Shown one piece after another: positions 7,760-17,426 of a DNA stretch of 64,000 bases. A program made the position numbers and the translations under genes. The stretch is from assembly GCA_009775705.1 (NCBI GenBank), contig VSQE01000003.1, positions 11,755 to 75,754 of the forward strand, given 5' to 3'. Under the pieces are notes generated by a model. It made no database searches, was not told where the DNA came from, and was given only the letters and a program-made list of their open reading frames with translations. Positions within the stretch are counted from its first letter, which is position 1. Each line of letters begins with the position of its first letter. This stretch comes from Prevotellamassilia sp. (GTDB lineage: Bacteria > Bacteroidota > Bacteroidia > Bacteroidales > Bacteroidaceae).

Positions 7760-8604
7760 AAATGAGAAATAGAAATGAAGCGCCCGCCGCCATACTGGCG
7801 AACGTGGAAGTGTTCGACTACCTGAAAGAAAAAGTCGGCGAGCGGAAAACGAGAACGGAAGCCTACTGCGATTTGTTGGATAAATCGCTGGCAGGTTTCG
7901 TCTCCCCGTTTTTAAGAAGGCAGGACTACGACCTCTCTCCCTGCCAGTGCCATGTAACCGTTTCCGACCTTGCATCGGAGTGGCATTGGCATCGGGCTAC
8001 TGTCCGCTCGTTTCTGGACACGCTCGAAGCGCTCGGACAGTTAGAACGCATCCGGCTGGCAAAAAGCGTCGTCATTACCATGCCCCTGCGGACCGGCACG
8101 CCTGCCATGCCGGACAGCGGACGGGAAGAAGCGGACTTTGCCACAAGAATACAGGAAGCATTGTACGACTGGATAATCGGCAAAGCAACCTCTTTCGATG
8201 TGGGTAAATCATGTGGACAAATCATGCGCCAGACCTTGACGGAGATAGCCGGACGGGACAGTCGTATCTATCCGGACAGTCATTCCGACACGGCATCGGC
8301 ACAGACCGTCCGGTCGGAAGAACAGCTGTGTGAGACCGTCTTGGAATGTATTGCCCATGCCGCCCTCTGGCGGGTTCTGCGTAAATCGAGGTTCGACGAC
8401 GGCTCGCCGCTCGTGCAGTTCTTCCGGCTCGACCTCAGCGGGGAATGGGCGGCGTTCATCGAGGCCTCGAAAGAGCTTGCAGAGCTTGTTATCGACGGAA
8501 AACCGGACGGGACAGGCTTCGGTACGGACGAAGAGACGGAACGCCTTGAATCGCTTCGCAAACCCTTTTTATCGCTTCTGGCGAAGGCGCAGGAGGAAAG
8601 CTGA
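7756..8604 (+). CDS. winged-helix DNA-binding protein upstream of the relaxase
   Basis: A 282-residue protein. Residues about 65-110 (VTVSDLASEWHWHRATVRSFLDTLEALGQLERI followed by a strand) form a typical winged helix-turn-helix with a hydrophobic wing (SVVITM). The rest is helical with no recognised domain. Its position immediately before the candidate oriT and the relaxase suggests a transcriptional regulator or relaxosome accessory factor; that role is inferred from context only. It overlaps the upstream gene by 4 nt, and the 220 nt after it carry the candidate oriT. Confidence 0.7.
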   Translation: MKMRNRNEAPAAILANVEVFDYLKEKVGERKTRTEAYCDLLDKSLAGFVSPFLRRQDYDLSPCQCHVTVSDLASEWHWHRATVRSFLDTLEALGQLERIRLAKSVVITMPLRTGTPAMPDSGREEADFATRIQEALYDWIIGKATSFDVGKSCGQIMRQTLTEIAGRDSRIYPDSHSDTASAQTVRSEEQLCETVLECIAHAALWRVLRKSRFDDGSPLVQFFRLDLSGEWAAFIEASKELAELVIDGKPDGTGFGTDEETERLESLRKPFLSLLAKAQEES

Positions 8605-8734
8605 ACGGGGATTCGCGGACAGAGATTGTATAACCACGGGCAATTCTCCCCGGTTCAGGTTCAAATATCCTTCCAGTTATAGCAGGCATCCGGGCTTGCC
8701 CGTCTGCCACTGAACAAAGGGAAGGGGGAGCCTA

Positions 8735-8800
8735 ATACCCCTGCTGACTGACGTCGCAGGGAGAAGTGTCCAAGCAAGCAGCAAGCTGGGACACGGGGAA
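8735..8800 (+). other. candidate origin of transfer (oriT)
   Basis: Two adjacent inverted repeats lie between the winged-helix gene and the relaxase gene: CCCTGC (8739-8744) with GCAGGG (8756-8761), and GTGTCCaAGC (8766-8775) with GCTgGGACAC (8785-8794). MobV-type relaxases nick at inverted-repeat origins just upstream of their own gene. The nick site itself cannot be read from sequence alone. Confidence 0.45.
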
Positions 8801-8825
8801 TTGTCCGAAACAACACGAAAACAGT

Positions 8826-10283
8826 ATGGCAAATGCAAAACAGGTTCTCGATGTTCAGGTATCGAAAGGGATCACCGCCGCCCAAGGCAACGAACACCTG
8901 CGTAATCGCAGCGAAGAGGCGGAGAAGTACGCCATGAGCAAGGGCAACTACGACCCCACCCGCAAACATCTGAACTTCGAGATTGTGCCCGGAGGCAAGG
9001 TTCGCCCCATCGACACGAGCCGCAATATCCCGGAACGGATAGCGGACATATTGGGCCGTCGCGGGATCAAAGACCCCAACGAGGGATTGGTTGAACCGAA
9101 ATACCGCACGGTGGTAAACATCATTTTCGGCGGTTCGCGGAAGCGGATGCACGAACTCGCTTTCGGCACGCAGAAGGTGGATTTTGAAAAAGGTGCGGAC
9201 AATACCCGCATCAAAAGGAAGAGCGACATCGAACGTTGGGCGAAGGATGTCTATGCATTCGTTTGCGGCAGATACGGCGAGCAGAATATAGCCGCCTTCA
9301 TTGTACACCTCGACGAATTAAATCCGCACGTGCATTGTACGCTTCTGCCAATCAAAGACGGGAGGTTTGCGTACAAGGAGATATTCGCCGGAAAGGACAA
9401 GTTCGAATATAGCGCGAGGATGAAACAGCTCCATACGGACTTTTTCGCCGAGGTCAACACGAAGTGGGGAATGGAGAGAGGCCGGAGCGTCGCCGAGACC
9501 GGCGCACGGCACAGGACGACGGAAGAATACCGCCGTATGCTCTCGGAAGAATGTACCACCATTGAGCAACAGATTGGCCGACATCAGGAAGTCCTGTCCG
9601 CCCTCCATTCGGACATTCGGCTGGCAGAGCGCAGAGTCAAAGGTTTGACCTCGATGGTGGAAAACTTGAAAAGGGAGAAGAGCGAAAAAGAGGCTCAACT
9701 GTCGGCACTCGAAAATGATATGGATACCCGGAAAGGTGATGCTTTGACCCTATCTGCCGAGAAAGAAAAGCTCGAAAAAGAGCTGACTGCTATCCAAGGG
9801 AAACTGGCAGACAAACAGGAGAAGCTACAAACCGCCGACCGACAGCTTTCCGACCTCAAGGCAAACATGGATGCCATTGAGGAACGCACGGAACAGCTCA
9901 AGGAGGAAGCCTACGAATACTCCCGTGATGTCCACTCCAAAGTGGACAGCCTACTCAAGGACGTCATGCTGGAAAATATGGTCGATGAGTGGAGGGAACT
10001 GTCGGCGCGGATGAAGCCTTCCGAACGGCAACTTTTCGACGACACACTCGTGCGTTCCGTGGCGGAACGGGGAGCGGAAGTCATGCGCTGCGCCACGATG
10101 CTCTTTCTCGGTATGGTCGATGATGCCACTACGTTTGCCGAAACACGTGGCGGAGGAGGTGGCGGAAGCGACCTCAAATGGGGACGTGATGAAGACGAGG
10201 ACAACCGGGCATGGGCGCTTCGCTGCATGAGGATGGCGAGCCGCATGATGCGTCCTTCCATCGGCAAGAAGCCCAAGCGTTGA
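8826..10283 (+). CDS. MobV-family relaxase (plasmid mobilisation protein)
   Basis: A 485-residue relaxase of the MobV (Pre/Mob) family, which nicks oriT and leads the single strand into the recipient. Key evidence is the metal-binding motif HLDELNPHVH at residues 161-170, the upstream NYDPTRKHLNFEI segment around residues 41-53, and a long C-terminal coiled coil (about 255-395, rich in Lys/Glu heptads). Start: the frame extends upstream to GTG 8766, but that lies inside the hairpin of the candidate oriT, so ATG 8826 (MANAKQVLD) is preferred. The C-terminus has a Gly-rich linker (GGGGGG) before a basic tail. No cognate coupling protein or T4SS is visible nearby, so it probably mobilises the element with help from another one. 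Confidence 0.9.
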   Translation: MANAKQVLDVQVSKGITAAQGNEHLRNRSEEAEKYAMSKGNYDPTRKHLNFEIVPGGKVRPIDTSRNIPERIADILGRRGIKDPNEGLVEPKYRTVVNIIFGGSRKRMHELAFGTQKVDFEKGADNTRIKRKSDIERWAKDVYAFVCGRYGEQNIAAFIVHLDELNPHVHCTLLPIKDGRFAYKEIFAGKDKFEYSARMKQLHTDFFAEVNTKWGMERGRSVAETGARHRTTEEYRRMLSEECTTIEQQIGRHQEVLSALHSDIRLAERRVKGLTSMVENLKREKSEKEAQLSALENDMDTRKGDALTLSAEKEKLEKELTAIQGKLADKQEKLQTADRQLSDLKANMDAIEERTEQLKEEAYEYSRDVHSKVDSLLKDVMLENMVDEWRELSARMKPSERQLFDDTLVRSVAERGAEVMRCATMLFLGMVDDATTFAETRGGGGGGSDLKWGRDEDEDNRAWALRCMRMASRMMRPSIGKKPKR

Positions 10284-10338
10284 ATGGCAAGGTTTATAAT
10301 AAAGAATCAGATAAACAACAAATTAAGGATATAAGAAT

Positions 10339-11829
10339 ATGACGAAAAATATCATTTTCATTATTGCGGCGCTTTGTTCGCTGCAAGCCCGTGCGGATGT
10401 ACAACCCACGGAAAGGGATACTGTACACCGCACGTACCGTTACGATGACACAGAACTGCTGCAGCCGTTACAGCCCTTATACCTTGACGGAGTGGTCGTT
10501 CCGGCACGGGGAAACGGCAATTGGTTTGTCAGTATCGCCGGAGGTGCGACAGCCTTTCTCGGCACGCCGCTCGGTTGCGAAGACCTGTTCGGGAGGTTGA
10601 AACCCTCGTACAGCCTTGCCCTCGGCAAGTGGTTTACCCCGTGGGTAGGTGCACGCATAAATTACAACGGGTTGCAGTTCAAGGACGGCACGCTGGCCGT
10701 GCAGGAGTACCATTATCTCCATGCGGATCTGCTGTGGAATGTGCTTGGCGGTAGCTATGTCCGGCAGAAACTGGTGCGCTGGCATCTGGCACCCTTTGCG
10801 GGTATCGGACTGCTGCACCATGCGACCAACGGGCATAACCCGTTTGCAATCTCCTACGGCATACAAGGGCAGTATCGCATTTCCAAAAGGGTAAGCGCCC
10901 TCATGGAACTCTCCGGTACGACCACCTTCCAAGACTTCGACGGGTATGGCAAGGCGAATCGGTTAGGCGACCACATGCTTTCACTCACTGCCGGATTCTC
11001 TTTCCATATCGGCAAGGTCGGCTGGAAACGGGCCATAGACCCAAGCCCCTATATCCGCCGCGATCGGCAGCTCGTCGATTATATCAATGTACTGTCGGAA
11101 CAGAACAGCCGCTACGCGGGACAGCATGACAAGGATAGCCGGACGCTGGCCGAGCTGAAGAAGATACTGGAAATCGAAGGATTGCTCGACACGTACAGCC
11201 ATTTCTTCGATGATGACGATGCTATCGAGCGCAAAGGTTATCCGAGGAACAATTACAGCGGGCTGAACTCCCTGCGGGCAAGGTTGAAGAACAAGCATTG
11301 GAACGGAAAATCACCATTGGAAGGACAAGCCCCGAATGGGAATGGCCGGGCAGACAGCCTGCAGCACTGGCCGGATAGCGTGCCTGGTCTCGGAACAGGA
11401 CAGTTCGAGAATCTTCCCGACAGCACTTTGGCAGACTATGCCGTTCGGATGCAGTCCGGACGGGAATGCATCGGTGCTCCCATCTTCTTTTTCTTCGAAC
11501 TCGGCACGTCGCACCTGACAGACCCCTCCCAATTGGTCAATCTCGACGAACTGGCACGGGTGGCAAAGAAATACGGTCTGAAAGTTAAAGTCACGGGAGC
11601 GGCCGATAGTGCGACCGGAACAATTGGTATCAACAATGCCTTGAGTGCTTCGAGAGCCGACTATATCGCCTCGGAGCTGAACAAGCGGGGTTTGTCGCCC
11701 GACAGGATGACCAAGACCGGCGAAGGTGGCATTTCCGATTACGCCCCCACGGAAGCCAACCGACATACAAGGGTGGAACTGTTCTTCGGCAAATGTGAAG
11801 AAAACGAATGTTCGTCCGTAAACAGGTAG
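10339..11829 (+). CDS. OmpA-family outer-membrane protein
   Basis: A 496-residue protein with a Sec signal peptide (IIFIIAALCSLQARA), an N-terminal part resembling a beta-barrel (repeated amphipathic strands such as FVSIAGGATAFLG, LGKWFTPWVGARINYNG, FAGIGLLHHA, HMLSLTAGFSFHIGKVGW), a central polar linker, and a C-terminal OmpA-like peptidoglycan-binding domain from about residue 380 (FELGTSHLT, ...VKVTGAADSATG, NALSASRADYIASELNKRGL, RHTRVELFF). It follows the relaxase by 55 nt on the same strand but functionally resembles the outer-membrane anchors of the fimbrial operon that faces it. It ends in a strong terminator. An extracellular or periplasmic anchoring role is inferred. Confidence 0.8.
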   Translation: MTKNIIFIIAALCSLQARADVQPTERDTVHRTYRYDDTELLQPLQPLYLDGVVVPARGNGNWFVSIAGGATAFLGTPLGCEDLFGRLKPSYSLALGKWFTPWVGARINYNGLQFKDGTLAVQEYHYLHADLLWNVLGGSYVRQKLVRWHLAPFAGIGLLHHATNGHNPFAISYGIQGQYRISKRVSALMELSGTTTFQDFDGYGKANRLGDHMLSLTAGFSFHIGKVGWKRAIDPSPYIRRDRQLVDYINVLSEQNSRYAGQHDKDSRTLAELKKILEIEGLLDTYSHFFDDDDAIERKGYPRNNYSGLNSLRARLKNKHWNGKSPLEGQAPNGNGRADSLQHWPDSVPGLGTGQFENLPDSTLADYAVRMQSGRECIGAPIFFFFELGTSHLTDPSQLVNLDELARVAKKYGLKVKVTGAADSATGTIGINNALSASRADYIASELNKRGLSPDRMTKTGEGGISDYAPTEANRHTRVELFFGKCEENECSSVNR

Positions 11830-11835
11830 AAAGCA

Positions 11836-11870
11836 AGAGAGTACCGATGATAAATATCGGTACTCTCTTT
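11836..11870 (+). terminator. Rho-independent terminator after the OmpA-family gene
   Basis: Perfect 13-bp inverted repeat AGAGAGTACCGAT / ATCGGTACTCTCT around a short AT-rich loop, with TT and ATTTG after it. Confidence 0.85.
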
Positions 11871-11912
11871 ATTTGTTATGTGCTGTATCCCGGATTCTTT
11901 AAGCAGACCGTA

Positions 11913-12054
11913 TCAGTTGTCCGGATTGAAATTCTTGTCGTAATCCAAAAGGAACTTTGCCAGTACAGGGTTGTTGTGGTCCACTTTCAACTTGCCGGTG
12001 TCCAGACGGCGAATTGCCTTTCTGTCTTCTTCCGTTAACTCGAAATCGAGATAC
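11913..12054 (-). pseudogene. aldo/keto reductase C-terminal fragment
   Basis: The minus strand encodes about 47 residues (DFELTEEDRKAIRRLDTGK ... DHNNPVLAKFL ... NFNPDN) ending in TGA at 11913-11915. The DFELT-ED--AI--LDTG pattern followed by a DH--P stretch is the usual C-terminus of aldo/keto reductases. No start or upstream reductase sequence remains; upstream it runs directly into the terminator of the fimbrial operon. It is a relic of whatever gene once occupied this junction. Confidence 0.45.
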
Positions 12055-12059
12055 AAGAT

Positions 12060-12106
12060 AAAAGAAACGGTTCTGTCCCGATGATAGGAACGGAGCCGTT
12101 TCTTTT
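12060..12106 (-). terminator. terminator of the fimbrial operon
   Basis: Inverted repeat AAAAGAAACGG / CCGTTTCTTTT with inner pairing, located 19 nt past the stop of the last fimbrial gene. T-runs on both sides make it usable from either direction. Confidence 0.85.
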
Positions 12107-12124
12107 ATCGACTGGCTTACTATG

Positions 12125-15100
12125 TTATTGTTCGTCTTTCACGCCGCGTACATACCCGCCGTCGGCATCTGAACTGGTCGCACCGATGGAGTGGTCTTGG
12201 GCATTGAAACGGAAACCGCCGTTCTTGCCTGAAATGGAGCCGTCTCCGTCATAAGTTCCGCGGCTGAAGCTGGTATAGGTCATGTACATGGCTTTGCTCT
12301 TATGTCTGTAAAGACGCCATTGACCCTCATACGTTTGCCATGCGTCATCGGGTAAGCGGGTACCCATGATAAGCAGCTCGCGCAAGTTGGGCACGCGATA
12401 GCCGCTCGGTGTAATAGAAGCGGTCTGATACCATCTCCAATCCTGAACGCCTTTCCAACTCCAACGATTTAGTGCATCCACATCTATGCTCGGTGTAGGA
12501 TAGTCTGCGTCATTTGCCGCTACCCGGAACTTGGCATACGGTCGGTTATAAGGCGACAGGTCATTATGCGTGGGCAACGAACTGGCTTCATAGCTTAGGC
12601 GGCGTGCCTTCTCGCTAAGGTTGGAGACATCAATCAGGTAGGTATCGTCGAGTTCGGCCTGTGTCACTTTGGGAATGAGTGGTGTGGGTTCAACATTCGG
12701 ATCGTCAAGACCGATACCGAGGTTGCGTATGCAACGGTAGGCATATTGTCCGCCCACGGTGTTGTGCGAGCCGTCGTAGTTACCCAATGCGGCACATTCT
12801 TCTGCCCACAACACCCACGAATGGTCGCCGTCAGCGGAACTACTGGTATAGTGCCAATAGGTCTGGTAATCCCTGTCCGCGGGATTTTGGGGATAGAGGC
12901 GCGAAGCGTCGTCCAGCGCATATTCGCCGATATAGAGATCCACGAGCTGGTCGATGGCGGCCAGATACCAGCGTATTTCGTTAGGCTGCACGATGTTGTC
13001 GCCGTTCAGGTCGCGGTTACGCAACAGCACAGCGTGCAGGGCGTCTTGGTGGTCATCGGTCAGACCGTAGTGCTCGGAGGGGTTGAGCACCTCCGTCCAA
13101 TGCAGGGATCTGTTGGATACATAGTTTTCGCCCAGAATACAACGTATGGTATTGAGCCGGCCGTTGCTGGAGGAAGTACTGTTTCTCACGTCACCTTCCT
13201 TCCAACGCGTGCCCTCCATGCGGCTTTCAAGCCCCCATGCGGTGGACAATTCATTCTCGCTCTTTTTCACGTTGTACACCGTGCGTATGGACTTCTGCTT
13301 GAAAGTCTGTATGGCTTCCACCACGCTCGACGCGCCATCGGGACTGTAATGCGAGTTGTCTCCGTTGATAAAATAGAGCAGGCGGTCTTCGGCCTCCACG
13401 TATCGGCGCCACTGCGACAAAAGCGGGGTATTGTCCTCGTCTGTATTGGGGTCATCCGGCTCGCGCACGTACACGTACTCGTCGATGAAAGCGGTAACGG
13501 TAACCGTACCGGTGGTCTTTCCTTCCTCGTACTCCTGCTTCAGGCGTTGCAGCAACTGGTGTACGTCGAGTAGGCGGGCGTCAGAATGGCCCGCATGTCC
13601 GTCATACCCCGAAGGTTGGTTCTTTCCGCCCTTGTAGTTCTGGTCACCGGGGTATTTCACGAACAGCTCGTCGTCTTGGCCATAGTCCTCGTTGATGGCG
13701 AACTTGATCCACTTGTAGTCATGGATACCTGTACTTTCCGGACTGTCCGTTTCGCCGAAACCGCCCGCATAGATGGCCTTGTCGAAAGCTGTCTGCACGC
13801 CCCATGTCATGGTTGGAACCATGCTTCGGTTTATCGTAATGAGCTCGCGGTCGTAGTGTGCATCCAGCTCGTACAGCCCATCTTGACTGAATATCACGTT
13901 GCCTTCGTAGCCGGGCCTCTGTTCGTTCTCCTCCCCATCGGACTCCACTTCAAGCCGTATATCGTTGATACCACGCAGGGTGACGGTGTAGATGTAGCGG
14001 GTATTGCGGCGGGTGTCGTAGTCGTTGGGGTTGCCGTCGGCGTAGCCCAGATGTACGGTGAAGGTCACGTCGGCATTGACGGTATTGCCTTTGTCATCCT
14101 TATAGGACAGTGTGCCGGACATTTCCACGTAGGTGGCGTTGGCGGGGGCGTAGGCAAAGTCGCCGTTCTCGAACTGCTGACCGGGTTTGTCCGTATAGTC
14201 GCCCGTGTTTTTGTGTTCGCGTTCCTCGCGTAGGGCGTACTGTTCCGCAGCGCTAAGCCCTTCGCCGGAGATGGCCTGTTTGGGAGTCTTGCGGTTTTCC
14301 GGCATGTAGAACACGAAGCCACCGGAAGTGTAGAGGTAATTGTCATCCCGCTCGGTAGTCTCGAAAGGCATCTCCTCGGTTGTGAAGTAGGTGCAACCGT
14401 CACCATCGGCATCGCCTGTCCCGTGGGGCAGCAGCAACGACTGGGCCGGCACGTTCACCACCCGCCAGCCGCGCGGACGGAAGTCAAGTGCCGTCCAGTT
14501 CTTATCGGAGGGTTTCTCGGTTTTCACCACGAACTCCACCCTCGCGTCCGTCCGCTCGGGCCGCAGCGTACACTCCAGCGAGGCGGGACCGCTTTCCGTA
14601 CCGGGAATGTTGACAAGGTTGCTCGTGGAATTTTTATCATCGTAAGCATAGCCTGTCATCATGAACTGCGTGGAGCGTTCCACGGTATGCTCGTCCATCT
14701 TCATTACGAAGGCTTCGAGGTCTGACCGCGATGTTATAGACTCCATGTCCGATTTTTTGACATCATAGCCGGAACTTACGGATTCAGTAGATAGATTGGC
14801 GATGCAGACTATCTGTACCTTGTTCAGAGAGGTGGTCTCTATCATGACGGAACCTTTGCTGTAGTCTCCGTTATAGCTGATGTCGTCAGTAAAGAAATTG
14901 CGGTAATGCACCTCCCCGGCGGGGTTGAAGATGAACACGTAGAGGTTGTTCACACGGTTCTCGTTGGTAGCGTCCTGCGCGGCACGGGTCTCCACGCAGC
15001 TCTTCTCGGACCGGAAGTCCAGCATTACACGTGCGGGAAGCCCCTCTGCCACGCGGGCACGCTCCTCGAACAACGGGTCCTCGGTACACGAGTACAGTCC

Positions 15101-15157
15101 TACCGCCAGCAGCATGGCCGCCAGCAAGGTCAATATGTTTTTATGTCTTGTTCTCAT
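12125..15157 (-). CDS. DUF4906-type fimbrial protein, probable tip/adhesin
   Basis: A 1010-residue surface lipoprotein, the last gene of the fimbrial operon. The signal peptide ends with a lipobox (LLAVGLYSC, C24). The first ~400 residues resemble an Mfa/FimB-type fimbrial fold (NRVNNLYVFIFNPAGEVHYRNFF, NLVNIPGTESGPASLECTLRPERTDARVEFVV). The C-terminal half contains the NEIRWYLAAIDQLVDLYIGE segment and a late GYRVPNLRELLIM block that I associate with DUF4906 proteins of Bacteroides fimbrial loci. By position and size it should be the tip protein that contacts host or partner surfaces. It is 24 nt from the upstream FimB-like gene. Confidence 0.8.
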   Translation of the reverse strand: MRTRHKNILTLLAAMLLAVGLYSCTEDPLFEERARVAEGLPARVMLDFRSEKSCVETRAAQDATNENRVNNLYVFIFNPAGEVHYRNFFTDDISYNGDYSKGSVMIETTSLNKVQIVCIANLSTESVSSGYDVKKSDMESITSRSDLEAFVMKMDEHTVERSTQFMMTGYAYDDKNSTSNLVNIPGTESGPASLECTLRPERTDARVEFVVKTEKPSDKNWTALDFRPRGWRVVNVPAQSLLLPHGTGDADGDGCTYFTTEEMPFETTERDDNYLYTSGGFVFYMPENRKTPKQAISGEGLSAAEQYALREEREHKNTGDYTDKPGQQFENGDFAYAPANATYVEMSGTLSYKDDKGNTVNADVTFTVHLGYADGNPNDYDTRRNTRYIYTVTLRGINDIRLEVESDGEENEQRPGYEGNVIFSQDGLYELDAHYDRELITINRSMVPTMTWGVQTAFDKAIYAGGFGETDSPESTGIHDYKWIKFAINEDYGQDDELFVKYPGDQNYKGGKNQPSGYDGHAGHSDARLLDVHQLLQRLKQEYEEGKTTGTVTVTAFIDEYVYVREPDDPNTDEDNTPLLSQWRRYVEAEDRLLYFINGDNSHYSPDGASSVVEAIQTFKQKSIRTVYNVKKSENELSTAWGLESRMEGTRWKEGDVRNSTSSSNGRLNTIRCILGENYVSNRSLHWTEVLNPSEHYGLTDDHQDALHAVLLRNRDLNGDNIVQPNEIRWYLAAIDQLVDLYIGEYALDDASRLYPQNPADRDYQTYWHYTSSSADGDHSWVLWAEECAALGNYDGSHNTVGGQYAYRCIRNLGIGLDDPNVEPTPLIPKVTQAELDDTYLIDVSNLSEKARRLSYEASSLPTHNDLSPYNRPYAKFRVAANDADYPTPSIDVDALNRWSWKGVQDWRWYQTASITPSGYRVPNLRELLIMGTRLPDDAWQTYEGQWRLYRHKSKAMYMTYTSFSRGTYDGDGSISGKNGGFRFNAQDHSIGATSSDADGGYVRGVKDEQ

Positions 15158-15181
15158 AACTCAAATGACATGCAGTTTCGT

Positions 15182-16228
15182 TTAATTGAACGGGGGAACG
15201 GTTATCTCTTCCGTATCCCAGTCCTTTACTTCAAATTTTAGCGTGAGGTTGGCCTCCGAACTGAGTGTGGCGTGTATGTTCACTTGCTTGTTACGGGCGA
15301 TAGAGTTCAGAGCGCCGCCGTATTCGTTGATGAAAGGTATGGCGTCATAGGGAGCTGTACTTGTGGTGAAACCGATGGTATATGGCGAGTTCTTGCTTGC
15401 ATCCGTCCATGCGTATGAGGGATAGATGTAAAGGGCCAGCGTCTTGCTGCCGTAACCTCCGATTTCGACAGAGAGGCTCTCGTAGTTTTGAACATCATAC
15501 TCCGTGTCGTCGGGAGCGTCAAGGGTCTGCTCGCGGAACAGGTAGAGCCGGTCGCCGAAGAACTCGCCGAAAGTCATGGAAGTGATGGTAATCGGGTGGC
15601 TCAGCGTGTTGTTCATAATGACGTTGAGCTTGGCCACGGAGCGCTCCAGTTCCACTTCGATGGTCTGCGGCGTGCCGTCGGATGGAATTATCTGCACATC
15701 GCGATGCCAGCTCATGGGTAGGCCGTGTTGTGCGATTTCCTGCTCCGTAAAGCGTTTTGGGAAGTGCGTGCGGTGTTCATCCATCACCAAAGCTTTTTTG
15801 GTGTTGCCGACCTGCACGAGGTTGTCCTCGAAGTCTGCCATGTCGGAATAGTCCTTGCCGAGGGCGGCCTCGTTGGCCACGGCATAGATGTCCACAGTAC
15901 CTACCGGCACACCCTCGATGGTGACACTGCCGCCGGAGAGGTCGGCTTCCTTGAACTGTTTGTTGATGACAGGTTTGTCCTGCGAGAATACCAATATGCG
16001 CAAGGTGTTTATCTTCTCTTCAGCGGCCTTGTACTCCTCGTCCGTGGTGTGCGTGGAACGTATATCGGCCATTGGTACGTGCAGGGTAACGGAGGCTGTG
16101 CGTCCGTCGGGTATCCATTCGTCCACTCGGTCCGTGCAGCCGGCCAACAGGCTGGCAGCCCATGCGAGGGCGGCTGGCAGAAGCAGGGAGAAAGGATGCG
16201 GTAAATATCGTTTTATATATGCTTTCAT
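15182..16228 (-). CDS. FimB/Mfa2-family fimbrial subunit or anchor
   Basis: A 348-residue lipoprotein with lipobox ASLLAGC (C30). It shows the two-domain transthyretin-like layout of Bacteroidales fimbrial proteins: an N-terminal domain with SVTLHVP...INTLRILVFSQDKPV and VPVGTVDIYAVANE, and a C-terminal domain ending in KFEVKDWDTEEITVPPF, the usual last-strand motif (KDW) of this family. Such proteins anchor or cap the fimbrial shaft at the outer membrane. It lies 35 nt after the upstream fimbrillin and 24 nt before the DUF4906-type gene. Confidence 0.85.
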   Translation of the reverse strand: MKAYIKRYLPHPFSLLLPAALAWAASLLAGCTDRVDEWIPDGRTASVTLHVPMADIRSTHTTDEEYKAAEEKINTLRILVFSQDKPVINKQFKEADLSGGSVTIEGVPVGTVDIYAVANEAALGKDYSDMADFEDNLVQVGNTKKALVMDEHRTHFPKRFTEQEIAQHGLPMSWHRDVQIIPSDGTPQTIEVELERSVAKLNVIMNNTLSHPITITSMTFGEFFGDRLYLFREQTLDAPDDTEYDVQNYESLSVEIGGYGSKTLALYIYPSYAWTDASKNSPYTIGFTTSTAPYDAIPFINEYGGALNSIARNKQVNIHATLSSEANLTLKFEVKDWDTEEITVPPFN

Positions 16229-16263
16229 ACACCGTATGTATTGTTGTCTATAAATTTCTCATT

Positions 16264-17256
16264 TTATTGCCATGACACGGAGGTGTCCTGTTCATCCCAG
16301 TCGAGAACCTTCACGTTGATTGCGAGCGAAGCGGCCGAAACGGTCAGGGTGTAGGCATATTGGCTGCCTGCATCCCATTGTTTCGCATTCCCGCCAGAGA
16401 GGTTGACCGTGGAATTCCGGTCGGCGGTCTCGCCCTCGAAACGGTAGCTCACGGCGATTTCGGTACCAGTCAGGTCGGTGTGCGGGAGTAACAGCACGTC
16501 GCCCAGCATGTTGCGGGTCTCGCCGGCTGTGATGGAAATATCCTTTGCGGCCAACAGGGCATCGCTGTCGTTTGTCTTGGCGGTGTTGCTCCACGAGCTT
16601 CCACCGGAGGCATTCCAAGTAAGGTCGCCTTTGTAAGTCACGCCGTTCACTTTGAAGGAAGTAACCGTTACACCGCGCCCCACGGCCCTGATATTGAAGG
16701 CCAGCCTTGTGAGCCGATGGGAGAATTTGAAGCTGACAGATTCGGGGGCTTTGTCTGCCTCGATTACTATATTTGTTCGTTCCGCCGTCATCAGGTCGTG
16801 CCCTTTCGTGGCGACGAAGTTCTTGACGGTAAAGGTGCCGTCCGTGCAGGCGACGGACACGGCATCGCCCAGCGTTCCGGTGGACGGATAGAGGGCGTAG
16901 AAGTCGTAGGTGTTGCCCGACTGCCAGTACAGCAGGCCGCCTCCGTAGGTCCAGCCTGTACCGGAACCGTAGGTCACGGTCGTGTTGTCGAATATCTGCA
17001 CGTCGTTGTCCGTGCCGCTGGTGTGGCGGTAGCTGCCCCACACGCTGAACGACTGGCCGTCGGTGTTCAGGTCGTCCGCACTCCCGATGGCGGAGCGTGT
17101 CAGCGTGGGTAGCGAAAAACGTATCGCCCCGCTGTCTCCGGCTGTCTCCATGTCCTGCACCACGCTTTCCGTGCAGGAAGCCGCTGACAACAGCACCGTC
17201 GCCAGCAGGGGCAGGATTCCGAGGGTGTTCTTTCTTCTGTTCATATATCTCATCAT
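16264..17256 (-). CDS. fimbrillin-family protein (accessory subunit)
   Basis: A 330-residue lipoprotein (lipobox SAASC) of the fimbrillin family. Signature segments are IRFSLPTLTRSA after the signal (a typical R-containing processing site region), FSVWGSYRH, LLYWQSGNTYDFYALYP, SFKFSHRLTRLAFNIRAVG and the terminal VKVLDWDEQD. Arg-gingipain-like trimming after the TR motif followed by strand exchange is the known assembly route of type V fimbriae. It follows a 259-nt non-coding gap containing tandem palindromes, which may set its level below that of the upstream fimbrillin. Confidence 0.85.
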   Translation of the reverse strand: MMRYMNRRKNTLGILPLLATVLLSAASCTESVVQDMETAGDSGAIRFSLPTLTRSAIGSADDLNTDGQSFSVWGSYRHTSGTDNDVQIFDNTTVTYGSGTGWTYGGGLLYWQSGNTYDFYALYPSTGTLGDAVSVACTDGTFTVKNFVATKGHDLMTAERTNIVIEADKAPESVSFKFSHRLTRLAFNIRAVGRGVTVTSFKVNGVTYKGDLTWNASGGSSWSNTAKTNDSDALLAAKDISITAGETRNMLGDVLLLPHTDLTGTEIAVSYRFEGETADRNSTVNLSGGNAKQWDAGSQYAYTLTVSAASLAINVKVLDWDEQDTSVSWQ

Positions 17257-17426
17257 ATAAAGGTTATTCCGTTCTTGCAGGAAAGCTGCATGTGTGCGGT
17301 CTGTCCTGTATCATTGTGGCCGGGAAGGGAACATTCAACCCCGCCCAGCCTGTATTCTTCGGTCCGATTGGCCTAACCGGCCGAGCTGCGTATCTCGTTT
17401 CGCTGAGTTAAGTTTCTCGTCATGGT

